NCBI RefSeq assembly: GCF_024758505.1
Contig: NZ_CP077970.1
Span: 6,634,001 to 6,698,000, forward strand
Source of the DNA: Bradyrhizobium arachidis
Lineage (GTDB): Bacteria; Pseudomonadota; Alphaproteobacteria; Rhizobiales; Xanthobacteraceae
Direction: 5' to 3'
DNA length: 64,000 nt
Shown here: piece by piece, positions 1 to 8,316 of the stretch
Numbering within the stretch: the first letter of the stretch is position 1
How the letters are laid out: each line of letters starts with the position of its first letter
Notes under the pieces: model-generated
The model's input: the letters and a program-made list of their open reading frames with translations, nothing else
The model's database searches: none
Told to the model about the DNA's origin: nothing
Made by a program: the position numbers and the translations under genes

Positions 1-152
1 TCGTTAAGCACCTTCCGGCACTCCTCGAGCGTCTCTAGCACCGACTGTAATTGTTCGTCTGAATGCAACACCGGCGTTCTTTCCGTTAATTCAACCTGTG
101 AGAAACATTGGCGACCATCCGCTCGGCCGATGATCGCGGGTGAGAATAGCAC
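1..152 (-). CDS. Possible 5' part of an unknown gene leaving the left edge
   Basis: One minus-strand frame stays open from a GTG at 152 to the window edge and reads like protein near the edge (LHSDEQLQSVLETLEECRKV, an acidic amphipathic stretch). A second GTG at 71 is preceded by a purine-rich stretch and may be the true start. Codons such as TTA, CTA and AGA are commoner here than in neighbouring genes. I do not recognise the family. It could also be chance coding. Confidence 0.3.
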   Translation of the reverse strand, partial: MLFSPAIIGRADGRQCFSQVELTERTPVLHSDEQLQSVLETLEECRKVLN

Positions 153-531
153 GGCGAGTCAGGGCCTCCGAACACGTTTTCAGCGCGTTCCGGCTCGGAA
201 ATCGGGTTCCATTGCAAACAAAGACGTGAGGCAAAGCCGCGAGTGCGGAGGTCGTGTTCGGAAAATCTGGCGTGATCGAGTGTCCCGTCGACCGGGCAAT
301 GTTGTCTGCTCCGGGCGGACGCGATCTCTCGGCAACCGTCTCAAGGCTCGCAACGGAACGCACGCGATACCCCTCATTCCAGGCAAAACGCTGCCCGATT
401 TCCAGCCCCTGGCGCACTCCAATACCTCCAAAAGCACGGTAAGGATGGCGTTCAAAACTCGCCGTTCCCCAACCCGCAGTGGTTGTGGTTTGCCCAAGAT
501 TCTGCCAGTTTATCTAGCCGAAAGGACTTGT
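153..531. other. Unresolved region upstream of the LysR gene
   Basis: About 380 bp in which I see no convincing gene. Short open frames exist on both strands (plus from 130 in frame with the LysR gene; minus 91-417 and 180-497), but none shows a recognisable domain or a good ribosome site. The stretch presumably holds the promoter of the LysR gene that starts at 532. Confidence 0.4.
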
Positions 532-1578
532 ATGCACCTCTTGGCGGAAAGGGGCGTTCCTCTGGAGGAACGCCAAAAAGCGATCCTCAGCGGCCTCTCG
601 GATTGGGATGCGGCCAGGATATTCCTCGAGGTCGTGCGTCGCGGCAGCTTCCGTTCGGCCGCCGAGCGCCTTTCACTCTCCATCAATGCCGTCCGCCGGA
701 AGATCGACGACTTCGAACGCCAGATCGGTGCCACCCTGTTCACCCGGGACGTGCACGGCACCCATCTTACCGACGAGGGCGCGCTGGTGGTGTCCGCGGT
801 CGAGCGTATGGAGGCCGCCACTTTCGACGTGATGCGTGCGAGTGATTCGGTCGCCAATGCGCTCTCCGGCGAAGTCCGCGTCGCCATCACCGAGGGGCTC
901 GGAACGTTCTGGCTCGCACCGCGGCTGGTCGAATTCCAGCAGGCCTATCCGCACATCCTGGTCGACCTGCATTGCGCGATGCGTTCGGCCGACGTCAGCA
1001 GGCACGAGGCCGATGTCGCGATCCATCTGTCGCGGCCGTCCGCGCTCGACATCAAGCTGGTGCGGCTCGGCCGCATGCATCTGATGTTCTGGGCCGCGGA
1101 AAAATATATCGAGAAGTATGGCGCGCCGCGCACTGCGATGGAATTGATCAAGCACCGCCTGGTGCTGCAGTTCGCCGACCAGATCGCCGCCAAAGAGACA
1201 TTTGAGAGCTTCTTCCCGGGCGTTGCGGAGCGTGACCTTCTGGTCATGAAGACCAACGTCTCAAGCGCCAACTATTGGGCTGTCGCGAACGGCGCCGGAA
1301 TCGGCGTGTTCCCGAGTTACGCGATCGCGCTTGGCGGGAAGTTGGTACCGCTGGAAGTCGAGCTGAACAGACCGCTGGATATCTGGCTGTCCTACCACCC
1401 CGGTAGCGGCCGGATTCCGCGCGTGCGGCACATGATTGATTGGCTGATCGAAGCCTTCAATCCAGCGCGCTTCCCGTGGTTCAAGGACGAATTCGTGCAT
1501 CCACGCGAATTCAAGGAAGTGTATATGGGCGAACCCCTGACCCAGCTCTTCGGGGGATTTTCAACCGAAGAACGGTGA
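532..1578 (+). CDS. LysR-family transcriptional regulator
   Basis: The product is 348 aa from the ATG at 532. An N-terminal winged helix-turn-helix (WDAARIFLEVVRRGSFRSAA, then LSLSINAVRRKIDDFERQIG) spans roughly residues 20-80. A type-2 periplasmic-binding-like effector domain follows to about residue 310. The frame is open upstream to 130, but that part has no LysR character, so 532 was chosen. The tail is about 30-40 residues longer than in a typical LysR. An HTH regulator starts only 5 nt after the stop, so the two are probably co-transcribed. The effector and targets cannot be told from sequence. Confidence 0.85.
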   Translation: MHLLAERGVPLEERQKAILSGLSDWDAARIFLEVVRRGSFRSAAERLSLSINAVRRKIDDFERQIGATLFTRDVHGTHLTDEGALVVSAVERMEAATFDVMRASDSVANALSGEVRVAITEGLGTFWLAPRLVEFQQAYPHILVDLHCAMRSADVSRHEADVAIHLSRPSALDIKLVRLGRMHLMFWAAEKYIEKYGAPRTAMELIKHRLVLQFADQIAAKETFESFFPGVAERDLLVMKTNVSSANYWAVANGAGIGVFPSYAIALGGKLVPLEVELNRPLDIWLSYHPGSGRIPRVRHMIDWLIEAFNPARFPWFKDEFVHPREFKEVYMGEPLTQLFGGFSTEER

Positions 1579-1583
1579 ACACT

Positions 1584-1976
1584 ATGAAAGCAGCGGCAAA
1601 GAGAATGAAGCAGCGCAGTGCCGGCAAGCCGGACATTGAGCTTGGCAAACGGATCAGGCTGCGTCGCGTCGAGATGAAGATCTCGCAGGCTGAGCTTGGC
1701 GAGAAACTCGGCGTCAGCTTCCAGCAGGTCCAGAAGTACGAGAAGGGCGTCAATCGCGTCGGCGCGGCTCGCCTGCAGCAGATCGCTTCGGCCCTCGATG
1801 TGCCTGTCACCTTCTTCTACGACGGCGACAACAAGGCGCGCGAGGTCGAGAGCCTGCTGTTCCTCGACTCCGCCTTCAGCCTTCGTCTGCTGCGCGCCTA
1901 CAGCAAGATCAAGGACCAGACGGTCCAGCGCCAGCTCGTGTCGCTGATGGAATCGATCGCAGCGAACGAGAGCTGA
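1584..1976 (+). CDS. XRE-family HTH regulator, PraR-like
   Basis: The 130-aa protein has a Cro/CI-type helix-turn-helix at about residues 20-75 (IRLRRVEMKISQAELGEKLG, then SFQQVQKYEKGVNRVGAARL). This is the signature of the alphaproteobacterial PraR/PhrR group, whose members regulate quorum sensing, biofilm and stress genes. The C-terminal tail (residues 85-130) is helical and resembles the family's dimerisation part. An alternative start is the Met at 1605, which has a better purine-rich leader. It follows the LysR gene by 5 nt. The role within the group is inferred from family resemblance only. Confidence 0.85.
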   Translation: MKAAAKRMKQRSAGKPDIELGKRIRLRRVEMKISQAELGEKLGVSFQQVQKYEKGVNRVGAARLQQIASALDVPVTFFYDGDNKAREVESLLFLDSAFSLRLLRAYSKIKDQTVQRQLVSLMESIAANES

Positions 1977-2357
1977 GCCGATCGACCGCTGGGCCGTTGA
2001 CGGCCAATGTTCAATCGGCCGCGTCGCGGGGGCGCGGCCGGATTGGACGTGAGCTTGCCGCGCGGACGACGTGCGGCTTTTGCTTTTTCGGGGGCTGCGT
2101 GCCCCCTTCGCACCCGGATTTCTTTGCTGACAGGGCGCGGTTTTCGCGAACCCTTCCAACCCCTTGTGCGACTCAATCGAGAGCATTCTCGCCGGTTTGC
2201 GCCGGCGCGCCCGTGTGCTCGGCTTAATCGGACCGCAACCCCGGTCGCTTAGCTTCGCCTCGGCTTTTGGCGAATCGCCTGGCGACGCAATTGCGGCCAC
2301 CATCCGTTTCGTACGAGCGCCCGTCCGGGCCTCGTCCTCAAGGGGAAGACCAGAACC
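1977..2357. other. Gene-free GC-rich spacer with inverted repeats
   Basis: This 380-bp stretch between the HTH regulator and the L,D-transpeptidase has no credible gene. It contains a perfect 8-bp inverted repeat (CGGCCGCG at 2016-2023 with CGCGGCCG at 2033-2040) and a six-pair GC hairpin (GGGGGC at 2090-2095, GCCCCC at 2101-2106). Either could end transcription of the HTH gene, but neither is followed by a T-run. The promoter of the downstream gene should lie here too. Confidence 0.45.
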
Positions 2358-3710
2358 ATGTTGATGCGCCACGCTGTCATCGTTGCCGTCGGCCTGTTCG
2401 CAAGCGGCCCGGCCCTTGCCGATACCGAAAGCCAGACCACGGGACAGGCCGGCATCAAGCCGGCCACGGCGGCCCAGGGCGCAACGCCGGCGCACGCGGC
2501 CCCGCCCAAAGCTGCATCGACGCCTGTATCGACCCCTGCATCGACCCCGGAATCCCGCTCGGCCGCGGCACTCGCGTTGTCGCACGAGCCGACCTTCGAC
2601 GAAGGCTCGGCGCAGCGCATCCGGGACGCAGCGCTCAGCTATGCCGACCTCGCGGTGCGCGGCGGCTGGCCCACCATCCCGACCGACGCGAAATTCGCGC
2701 TCGGCACGCAAGGAGCCCATGACGAATTGCTGCGCCAGCGACTGATCATGTCCGGCGACCTCGCCCACGACAAGGCAAGCGGCGCCTTCGACCAGAACCT
2801 CGGCGACGCGGTGAAGCGCTTCCAGGCCCGGCATGGCCTCGCGGCAACGGGCACGATGACGCCGCGGACGATCGCGGCGATGAACGTCTCCGTGCACAAG
2901 CGCATCCGCCAGCTCGAAGCGTCGCTGGAGCGGCTCCAGCACATGAACTTCGCGTTCGGCCAGCGCTATGTCGTGGTCAACATCCCCGCGACATTTGCCG
3001 AGGCGATCGAGAACGACGTCGTCGTGCGGCGCTATCGCGTCATCGTCGGCAAGACTGAAAAACCGTCGCCGACGCTGACTGCCGACATCACCAGCGTCGT
3101 CCTCAATCCGACTTGGACGGTGCCGGCTTCGATCGCCAAGGCCGAGATATCAGCGCATATGCGCAAGGACCCGAGCTACCTGTCGCGCATGCACATGGAG
3201 GTGCTCGACGCCCATGACAGGCCGATCGACCCGCATTCGGTCGACTGGTCCGGCACGCACACGCCGAACTTCACGGTACGCCAGCAGAACGGCACCTGGA
3301 ACGCGCTCGGCGCGGTCAAGATCGACATGCCGAACTCCTATTCGGTCTACATGCACGACACCAACATGCGCAACCTGTTCAGCAACGACTACCGCTTCGA
3401 CTCCCATGGCTGCTCGCGCGTCGACAACGTGCGCGATCTCGCGGCCTGGCTGCTGAAGGACCAGCCGCAATGGAGCCGCGCCGCGATCGATGCCGCGATC
3501 ACCGGGGGGCAGCATCAGGAGGTCCGCGTCTCCAGGAAGATTCCGGTCGCCTGGATCTACCTCACGGCGTGGATGACCAAGGATCAGACGGTGCAGTTCC
3601 GCAACGACGTCTATAACCAGGACGAGCAGTTGCTGGAGGCGACGGCGGAAGAGGCCGCCTTCTTCAGCAATGCCGCCAATCATCCGCTGTCCGCGCACAT
3701 GGTGCAGTAG
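2358..3710 (+). CDS. L,D-transpeptidase (YkuD domain) with peptidoglycan-binding domain
   Basis: The 450-aa envelope enzyme is expected to make 3-3 cross-links in peptidoglycan or to attach proteins to it. A signal peptide (residues 1-22, cleaved after ALA) is followed by an Ala/Pro/Thr-rich linker. A PG_binding_1 domain sits at about residues 130-180 (DAVKRFQARHGLAATGTMTP) and a YkuD catalytic domain at about 200-380. The catalytic motif is visible as SHGCSR, with His350 and Cys352. The layout is that of the larger YcbB/LdtD-like family. It stands alone between a spacer and a crotonase gene. Confidence 0.92.
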   Translation: MLMRHAVIVAVGLFASGPALADTESQTTGQAGIKPATAAQGATPAHAAPPKAASTPVSTPASTPESRSAAALALSHEPTFDEGSAQRIRDAALSYADLAVRGGWPTIPTDAKFALGTQGAHDELLRQRLIMSGDLAHDKASGAFDQNLGDAVKRFQARHGLAATGTMTPRTIAAMNVSVHKRIRQLEASLERLQHMNFAFGQRYVVVNIPATFAEAIENDVVVRRYRVIVGKTEKPSPTLTADITSVVLNPTWTVPASIAKAEISAHMRKDPSYLSRMHMEVLDAHDRPIDPHSVDWSGTHTPNFTVRQQNGTWNALGAVKIDMPNSYSVYMHDTNMRNLFSNDYRFDSHGCSRVDNVRDLAAWLLKDQPQWSRAAIDAAITGGQHQEVRVSRKIPVAWIYLTAWMTKDQTVQFRNDVYNQDEQLLEATAEEAAFFSNAANHPLSAHMVQ

Positions 3711-3808
3711 CGCCATGCAATCGCGGCACTGAGCTCCCCGCCCCGCCGCGGTTGACCTCGGCTCCGAAGCCGCCGCACAGTGCGCGGCTGCGAGACGAGG
3801 TACGCGCG

Positions 3809-4624
3809 ATGTCAGACCTTTCCAATGAGATTTCATTCGCCGACGACAAGATCCTGAAGGCCGTCTCCGACGGCGTCGGCGTGATCACCTTCAACAATCC
3901 CGGCAAGCGTAACGCGATGTCGCTGGAGATGTGGGAGGGTTTTGGCCAGGCGCTGACGAGCTTGCTCGACGACGATGCGGTGCGCGTCGTGGTGCTGCGC
4001 GGCGCCGGCGGCAAGGCGTTCGTCTCTGGTGCCGATATCAGCCAGTTCGAGAAGACCCGCCACAATGCGGCGGCGTCGGAAGAGTATGCGAAACGGAACG
4101 AAGCCCAGCGCGCGCTGCTCGCCGACTATCCGAAACCGACGATCGCCTGCATCCAGGGCTTTTGCCTCGGCGGCGGCATGCAGGTGGCGATGCTGACCGA
4201 CATCCGCATCGCGTCAGCAAGCAGCCAGTTCGGTATTCCCGCGGCAAAGCTCGGCATCGCCTATGGTTATGACGGGCTGCGCCATCTGGTGTCGCTGGTC
4301 GGGCCGTCCTGGGCGCGGCTGTTGATGTACACGGGCATGCGTATCGACGCCGCGGAAGCGCTGCGCATCGGGCTCGTCGAGCGCGTCATTCCGGACGACG
4401 AGCTCTGGGGCGCGGTGATGGAGATCGCGCACACGGTTTCAGAGAACGCGCCACTCGCGATCAAGGCGGCGAAGATCACCATTGCGCAGATTTTGAAGGA
4501 TGCCGGCGACCGCGACATGGAGGCGATCAAGGCGATCGGCACAGCCTGCATGGACTCGGCCGATTTTCGCGAGGGCCGGCAGGCGTTCATGGAAAAGCGC
4601 AAGCCGCAGTTTTCGGGGAAGTAG
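3809..4624 (+). CDS. Enoyl-CoA hydratase/isomerase-family (crotonase) protein with altered active site
   Basis: The 271-aa protein has the full crotonase fold. The CoA-binding and oxyanion-hole segments are clear (GGKAFVSGADISQFEK at about residues 70-85; GFCLGGGMQVAMLTDIRIA at about 118-137). In true hydratases two glutamates do catalysis, in GGGxE and in the PE pair. Here these positions are Gln125 and Ala145, so simple enoyl-CoA hydration is unlikely. Another crotonase reaction, such as isomerisation, decarboxylation or hydrolysis, is possible. ATG 3809 is preceded by GAGG at good spacing. No co-directional partner is close. Confidence 0.88.
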   Translation: MSDLSNEISFADDKILKAVSDGVGVITFNNPGKRNAMSLEMWEGFGQALTSLLDDDAVRVVVLRGAGGKAFVSGADISQFEKTRHNAAASEEYAKRNEAQRALLADYPKPTIACIQGFCLGGGMQVAMLTDIRIASASSQFGIPAAKLGIAYGYDGLRHLVSLVGPSWARLLMYTGMRIDAAEALRIGLVERVIPDDELWGAVMEIAHTVSENAPLAIKAAKITIAQILKDAGDRDMEAIKAIGTACMDSADFREGRQAFMEKRKPQFSGK

Positions 4625-4628
4625 AGCC

Positions 4629-5528
4629 TCAAGCAGCCCCGGCGGTCCGCATTTGCTTGGCACTTGCGTGCCGAGGACCCTGCAAGATCTCCCTCAAGGC
4701 CTGAACGTTGGCGGAGCCCGCACCTTTCCGCCAGATGAGCGCAGTCCACGCCCGGTTCTCTGTTCTTCCCAACGGATGGACGCTCAAGAGCTTTCTGTCG
4801 GGAAAAGTGGTGAGAACGCTCTTTGGAATCAGGGCCACGCCCATGCCCGCAACGACGCAGCCCAACATGGCGTGATATGATGCGAGCTCGATCATGCGTT
4901 CCGGCATTTCATTTCGCTTCGCGTACCAGTCTTCGAGCCGCTTGCGATGCGGGCACCCGTGTTCGAAGACGATGATAGTACGCGGCAGCTTGATACCACT
5001 CTTGCCGATCGGCGGATGATTGACGGCCGCAATGATCGCCAACTCTTCCACGAAGGCCGGCGCCTTCTCGAACGGCGCGTCGACGATCGGTTCGGCAACG
5101 AGCGCCGCATCGATATCGCCGGCGAGAATGGCGCTCGCCAGAACCTGCGGATTGCCGGTGCGAAGCTCCAGAACCACCTCAGGATGACGCCGGTGGTATT
5201 GGCTGAGCAATCCCGGCAGCCTGACAGCCGCCGTGCTCTCCATCGCGCCGAGGCGGAACGTACCGCGGGGCTCTGCATCTTGCAGGGCGTCGCGTGCCTC
5301 ATCCGCAAGCGCGAGCAAGCGATTGGCGTAGCCGAACAGCACTTGCCCCTGGGGAGCCAGATGAAGACGTTTCCCCTCTCGAATGAACAGGGCTACCCCG
5401 AGATCCTCCTCCAACTGCCGGATGCGAGTTGTGACATTGGACTGAACGCGGTGCAGCCGCTCGGCAGCCCGCGTCACACCGCCTTCGCGCACCACAGCAA
5501 CGAATATCCGCAGGTCCGACAGATCCAT
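4629..5528 (-). CDS. LysR-family transcriptional regulator
   Basis: The 299-aa regulator starts at MDLSDLRIFVAVVREGGVTR (ATG at 5528). The N-terminal HTH covers residues 1-65 and a LysR substrate-binding domain follows to about 290. The frame extends upstream to 5600, but the LysR domain starts exactly at 5528. It is divergent from the ABM-domain gene at 5627 across about 100 bp that contain a dyad (5541-5557). This layout suggests autoregulation and control of the neighbour. The effector is unknown. Confidence 0.88.
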   Translation of the reverse strand: MDLSDLRIFVAVVREGGVTRAAERLHRVQSNVTTRIRQLEEDLGVALFIREGKRLHLAPQGQVLFGYANRLLALADEARDALQDAEPRGTFRLGAMESTAAVRLPGLLSQYHRRHPEVVLELRTGNPQVLASAILAGDIDAALVAEPIVDAPFEKAPAFVEELAIIAAVNHPPIGKSGIKLPRTIIVFEHGCPHRKRLEDWYAKRNEMPERMIELASYHAMLGCVVAGMGVALIPKSVLTTFPDRKLLSVHPLGRTENRAWTALIWRKGAGSANVQALREILQGPRHASAKQMRTAGAA

Positions 5529-5540
5529 ATATCTCTCAAC

Positions 5541-5557
5541 GTGATCAAGTATATCAC
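5541..5557. promoter_or_regulatory. Candidate LysR operator dyad
   Basis: GTGAT and ATCAC are separated by 7 bp in the AT-rich gap between the divergent LysR and ABM genes, immediately upstream of the LysR start. LysR proteins usually bind interrupted dyads in such gaps. The assignment rests on position and symmetry only. Confidence 0.45.
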
Positions 5558-5626
5558 AATTATTCATTATATGTGATGACACACCTTCGGTAAAGATCAT
5601 GGCAGTCTCACACAGGAGCCCATCCG

Positions 5627-5944
5627 ATGATCGTCACCGTATTTCGCACGCGACTAAATCCCGGCGTGCAGGATGAATATGGGCCGATGGCCAAACGCAT
5701 GAGCGAACTGGCGCGAACAATACCCGGTTACATCTCGCACAAGGGCTTTGTCGCCGACGATGGAGAGCGCGTGACGATCGTCGAGTTCGAAACCGAGGAA
5801 GCGCTCCACCAATGGCGGATTGATCCCGAGCACGGCAAGGCAAAGAGGCGTGGGGTCGAGGCCTTCTTCAGCGAGTTCAAATTCCAGATTTGCAGTGTCA
5901 TCCGGGAGCGAATGTGGACGGCAAAGGCACCCCGCGGCGTTTGA
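5627..5944 (+). CDS. Antibiotic biosynthesis monooxygenase (ABM) domain protein
   Basis: The 105-aa single-domain protein has the dimeric alpha/beta-barrel ABM fold: MIVTVFRTRLNPG at the start, then PGYISHKGF and VTIVEFETEEALHQW. Members are small cofactor-free oxygenases or heme-degrading or stress proteins; this one cannot be assigned a substrate. The ATG at 5627 follows CACAGGAG at ideal spacing. It is probably controlled by the divergent LysR gene. Confidence 0.85.
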   Translation: MIVTVFRTRLNPGVQDEYGPMAKRMSELARTIPGYISHKGFVADDGERVTIVEFETEEALHQWRIDPEHGKAKRRGVEAFFSEFKFQICSVIRERMWTAKAPRGV

Positions 5945-5977
5945 GCCCGCGATCAACCGTTGGATAAAAGCACCGGA

Positions 5978-7057
5978 TCAGAGCGCCGCGAGCACCGCCT
6001 TGGTGATCCCCGCAGTGCCGTCGCTGCCGCCGAATTCCATCGGTTTCATGCCGCTGGCATAGGCCTTGTCGACGGCGCGGTCGATGCTGTCAGCCGCTTC
6101 GGCTGCGCCTTCGAGGCCATGCTTGTCGGCGAGCCAGTCCAGCATCATCGCGGCCGACAAGATCATGCCGGTGGGGTTGGCCTTGCCCTGCCCCATGATA
6201 TCTGGCGCGGTGCCGTGGCAGGGCTGGAACACGGCGTATTTGTCGCCAATGTCGGCCGACGGCGCCATGCCGAGGCCGCCGATCAGGCTCGCGGTGATGT
6301 CGGAGACGATGTCGCCGAACATGTTCTCCATCACCATCACGTCAAAGTCCCAGGGCCGCTTCACCAGCATGGCCGAGCAGGCATCGACATAGAGCCGGTC
6401 GGTCTTTACGTCCGGATGGCGTTTTGCGATCTCGTCAAAGATGCCGCGGAAGAAGGCAAAGGCCTTGAACACATTTGCCTTGTCGACGCAGGCAAGCGCT
6501 CCGCGCTTGCCGCGCGCCTTGCGCCGCTCGGCGAGGCGGAACGAGAATTCGAACAGGCGCTCTGAGGTTCTTCGCGTGATCACCATCGTCTCCCGCGCGT
6601 CCTCATGCGTGACGACGCCCTTGCCCATCGAGGCGAACAGGCCTTCGGTGGATTCCCTGATCACGACCATGTCGATGCCGCGCTGGTCGGCGCCGACGAT
6701 CGGGCTCGGCACGCCGGGAATGAGGCGCGCCGGGCGCACACCGGCATAGAGGTCGAAGATGAAGCGTAGCTCGATCTGCGGCGCGATCTCGGTATTGTCG
6801 GGGTAGCGCACCGATGGCAGGCCGCAGGCCCCGAGCAAAATCGCGTCCGCCTCCTCGCACAGCTTGATCGTGCTATCAGGCATCGACTTGCCGGTCGCGA
6901 GATAATTGTTGGCGCCGGCCGGCGCCTCGGTGAAGCGGAAGCTCAATCCCGACTTCGCCTCGATCTTGCGCAGCACCTCGAGTGCCGGCGCCATGACTTC
7001 GGGGCCGATGCCGTCACCGGCGAGCACGGCAATGTGGAAGGCGTTGTTTGCGGACAT
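5978..7057 (-). CDS. Isocitrate/isopropylmalate dehydrogenase-family protein
   Basis: The 359-aa NAD(P)-dependent beta-decarboxylating dehydrogenase spans the whole family domain. Visible motifs are AVLAGDGIGPEVMAPALEVL at the N-terminus, VVIRESTEGLFAS, the catalytic Tyr/Lys region, VMVMENMFGDIVSDI (metal-binding aspartates) and the dinucleotide segment FQPCHGTAPDIMGQGKANPT. It could be a 3-isopropylmalate, tartrate or other malate-type dehydrogenase. The absence of leuCD nearby argues against a leucine role. ATG 7057 was chosen because the family N-terminus starts there. A palindromic repeat lies just upstream. Confidence 0.88.
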   Translation of the reverse strand: MSANNAFHIAVLAGDGIGPEVMAPALEVLRKIEAKSGLSFRFTEAPAGANNYLATGKSMPDSTIKLCEEADAILLGACGLPSVRYPDNTEIAPQIELRFIFDLYAGVRPARLIPGVPSPIVGADQRGIDMVVIRESTEGLFASMGKGVVTHEDARETMVITRRTSERLFEFSFRLAERRKARGKRGALACVDKANVFKAFAFFRGIFDEIAKRHPDVKTDRLYVDACSAMLVKRPWDFDVMVMENMFGDIVSDITASLIGGLGMAPSADIGDKYAVFQPCHGTAPDIMGQGKANPTGMILSAAMMLDWLADKHGLEGAAEAADSIDRAVDKAYASGMKPMEFGGSDGTAGITKAVLAAL

Positions 7058-7079
7058 GGGGATTCCCTTGGGAGATAGA

Positions 7080-7158
7080 GTCATTCCGGGGCGGCACGAA
7101 GTGCCGAACCCGGAATCTCGAGATTCCGGGTTCGATGCTCGCATCGCCCCGGAATGAC
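7080..7158. repeat. Palindromic intergenic repeat, copy 1
   Basis: The ends GTCATTCCGGGGCG and CGCCCCGGAATGAC are exact inverted repeats. The centre holds a second palindrome (CCCGGAATCTCGAGATTCCGGG). A near-identical element is at 21965-22039 and a relative is at 61566-61691. It is an intergenic REP-like element between two minus-strand genes and may form a transcript-end or stabilising hairpin. Confidence 0.85.
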
Positions 7159-7166
7159 AGAATGTA

Positions 7167-8234
7167 CTACGGCGTCAGCACCGAGCGCCCGACCACGGCG
7201 CCCTTCTGCAACTCCAGCAGCGCATCGTTGGCCTTGTTGAGCGGCAGCGGCGTGACGGGGATCGGCGGGATCTTCTTGGCGCGGACGAGATCGAGCAACT
7301 CCTGCGTTTCGCGCAGGTTTCCGACATAGCTGCCCTGGATGGTCACGGCCTTGATTGGGATCAGCGGCAGCGCCCAGGTCGCGCCGCCACCGAACAGGCC
7401 GACGATCACGAGCTTGCCGCCCTTGGTCAGGCAGTCGAAGCCGAGCTGCGTGGTCGCGGGATTGCCGACGAGGTCGATCACGGCGCGAATGGGCCCGCCG
7501 GCCTTTTTCGCCAACTGCTCCGGCGCATCCGGCGCCTTGCCGTCGACGGTGGCGAGTGCACCCGCCTGCTCGGCGGCCTCGCGCTTGCGAGAATCGATGT
7601 CGACGACGATGGCGCCCTTGCCGCCCATCGCCTTCAACAGCGAGAGCGCCATCAGACCGAGGCCGCCGGCGCCAAAAATCACGATCGGCGTATTGAAGTG
7701 CTGCTCGACCTTCTTCAGCGCACTGTAGGTGGTCACGCCCGAGCAGGCATAGGGCGCGGTCGTCGCGGGATCGAGGCCTTTGAGGTTGAGCAGGTAGCGC
7801 GGATGCGGCACCAGCATGTGGTCGGCATAGCCACCGTCGCAGTAGACGCCGAGCGAACGCGGCGTCAGGCACATGTTCTCGTCGCCGCCGCGGCAGGTCT
7901 CGCATTTTCCGCAGCCGATCCAGGGATAGACCAGGCCGACATCGCCGAGCCTCAGTTCACCCTGGTCGGACGGCTTGACGTCGGGACCGAACGCCAGGAC
8001 CTCGCCGACCGTCTCGTGACCCATGGTCAGCGGCAGTGCGATGCCGCGATCCTTCAATGACAGCGGTTTGCGGCCGTGGCCGAGATCGTAGCCGCCTTCC
8101 CAGATGTGGAGGTCGCTGTGGCAGACACCGGCGGCCTTGACCTTGATCAGCACCTGCGTGCCCGACGGCTGCGGCGTCGCCTCGTCGAACTCCTTCAGCG
8201 GTGCCTTGAAATCGGCGACCTTGAAACTCTTCAT
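7167..8234 (-). CDS. Zinc-dependent alcohol dehydrogenase (MDR superfamily)
   Basis: The 355-aa protein has a GroES-like catalytic half with VCHSDLHIWEGGYD and the catalytic zinc motif GHE. A four-cysteine structural zinc lobe follows (GCGKCETCRGGDENMC). The Rossmann half has GAGGLGLMALSLL and an acidic VVDID loop, which favours NAD. It probably oxidises an alcohol to an aldehyde in the cytoplasm; substrate unknown. The start at MKSFKVADF (8234) matches the family. It lies upstream of the dehydrogenase gene on the same strand, with a palindromic repeat between. Confidence 0.9.
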   Translation of the reverse strand: MKSFKVADFKAPLKEFDEATPQPSGTQVLIKVKAAGVCHSDLHIWEGGYDLGHGRKPLSLKDRGIALPLTMGHETVGEVLAFGPDVKPSDQGELRLGDVGLVYPWIGCGKCETCRGGDENMCLTPRSLGVYCDGGYADHMLVPHPRYLLNLKGLDPATTAPYACSGVTTYSALKKVEQHFNTPIVIFGAGGLGLMALSLLKAMGGKGAIVVDIDSRKREAAEQAGALATVDGKAPDAPEQLAKKAGGPIRAVIDLVGNPATTQLGFDCLTKGGKLVIVGLFGGGATWALPLIPIKAVTIQGSYVGNLRETQELLDLVRAKKIPPIPVTPLPLNKANDALLELQKGAVVGRSVLTP

Positions 8235-8316
8235 GAGCGTTCTCCCGCATGCTTCTTGTTGTCGCCGGCAGCATGCCATGCCGGCCGCAACGAGACAAAC
8301 TCGGGCTTGTCTTAGG

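Noticed and set aside
2090..2106. Hairpin GGGGGC/GCCCCC as a rho-independent terminator
   Set aside because: The stem is only six pairs and no T-run follows; it was noted only as part of the spacer.
1392..2942. 516-aa minus-strand frame across the HTH and L,D-transpeptidase genes
   Set aside because: It overlaps three better supported plus-strand genes and has no recognisable domain.
4650..4665. Possible sigma-54 promoter (TGGCAC-N5-)
   Set aside because: The downstream half is TGCC rather than TTGC, and the site lies inside the LysR gene.
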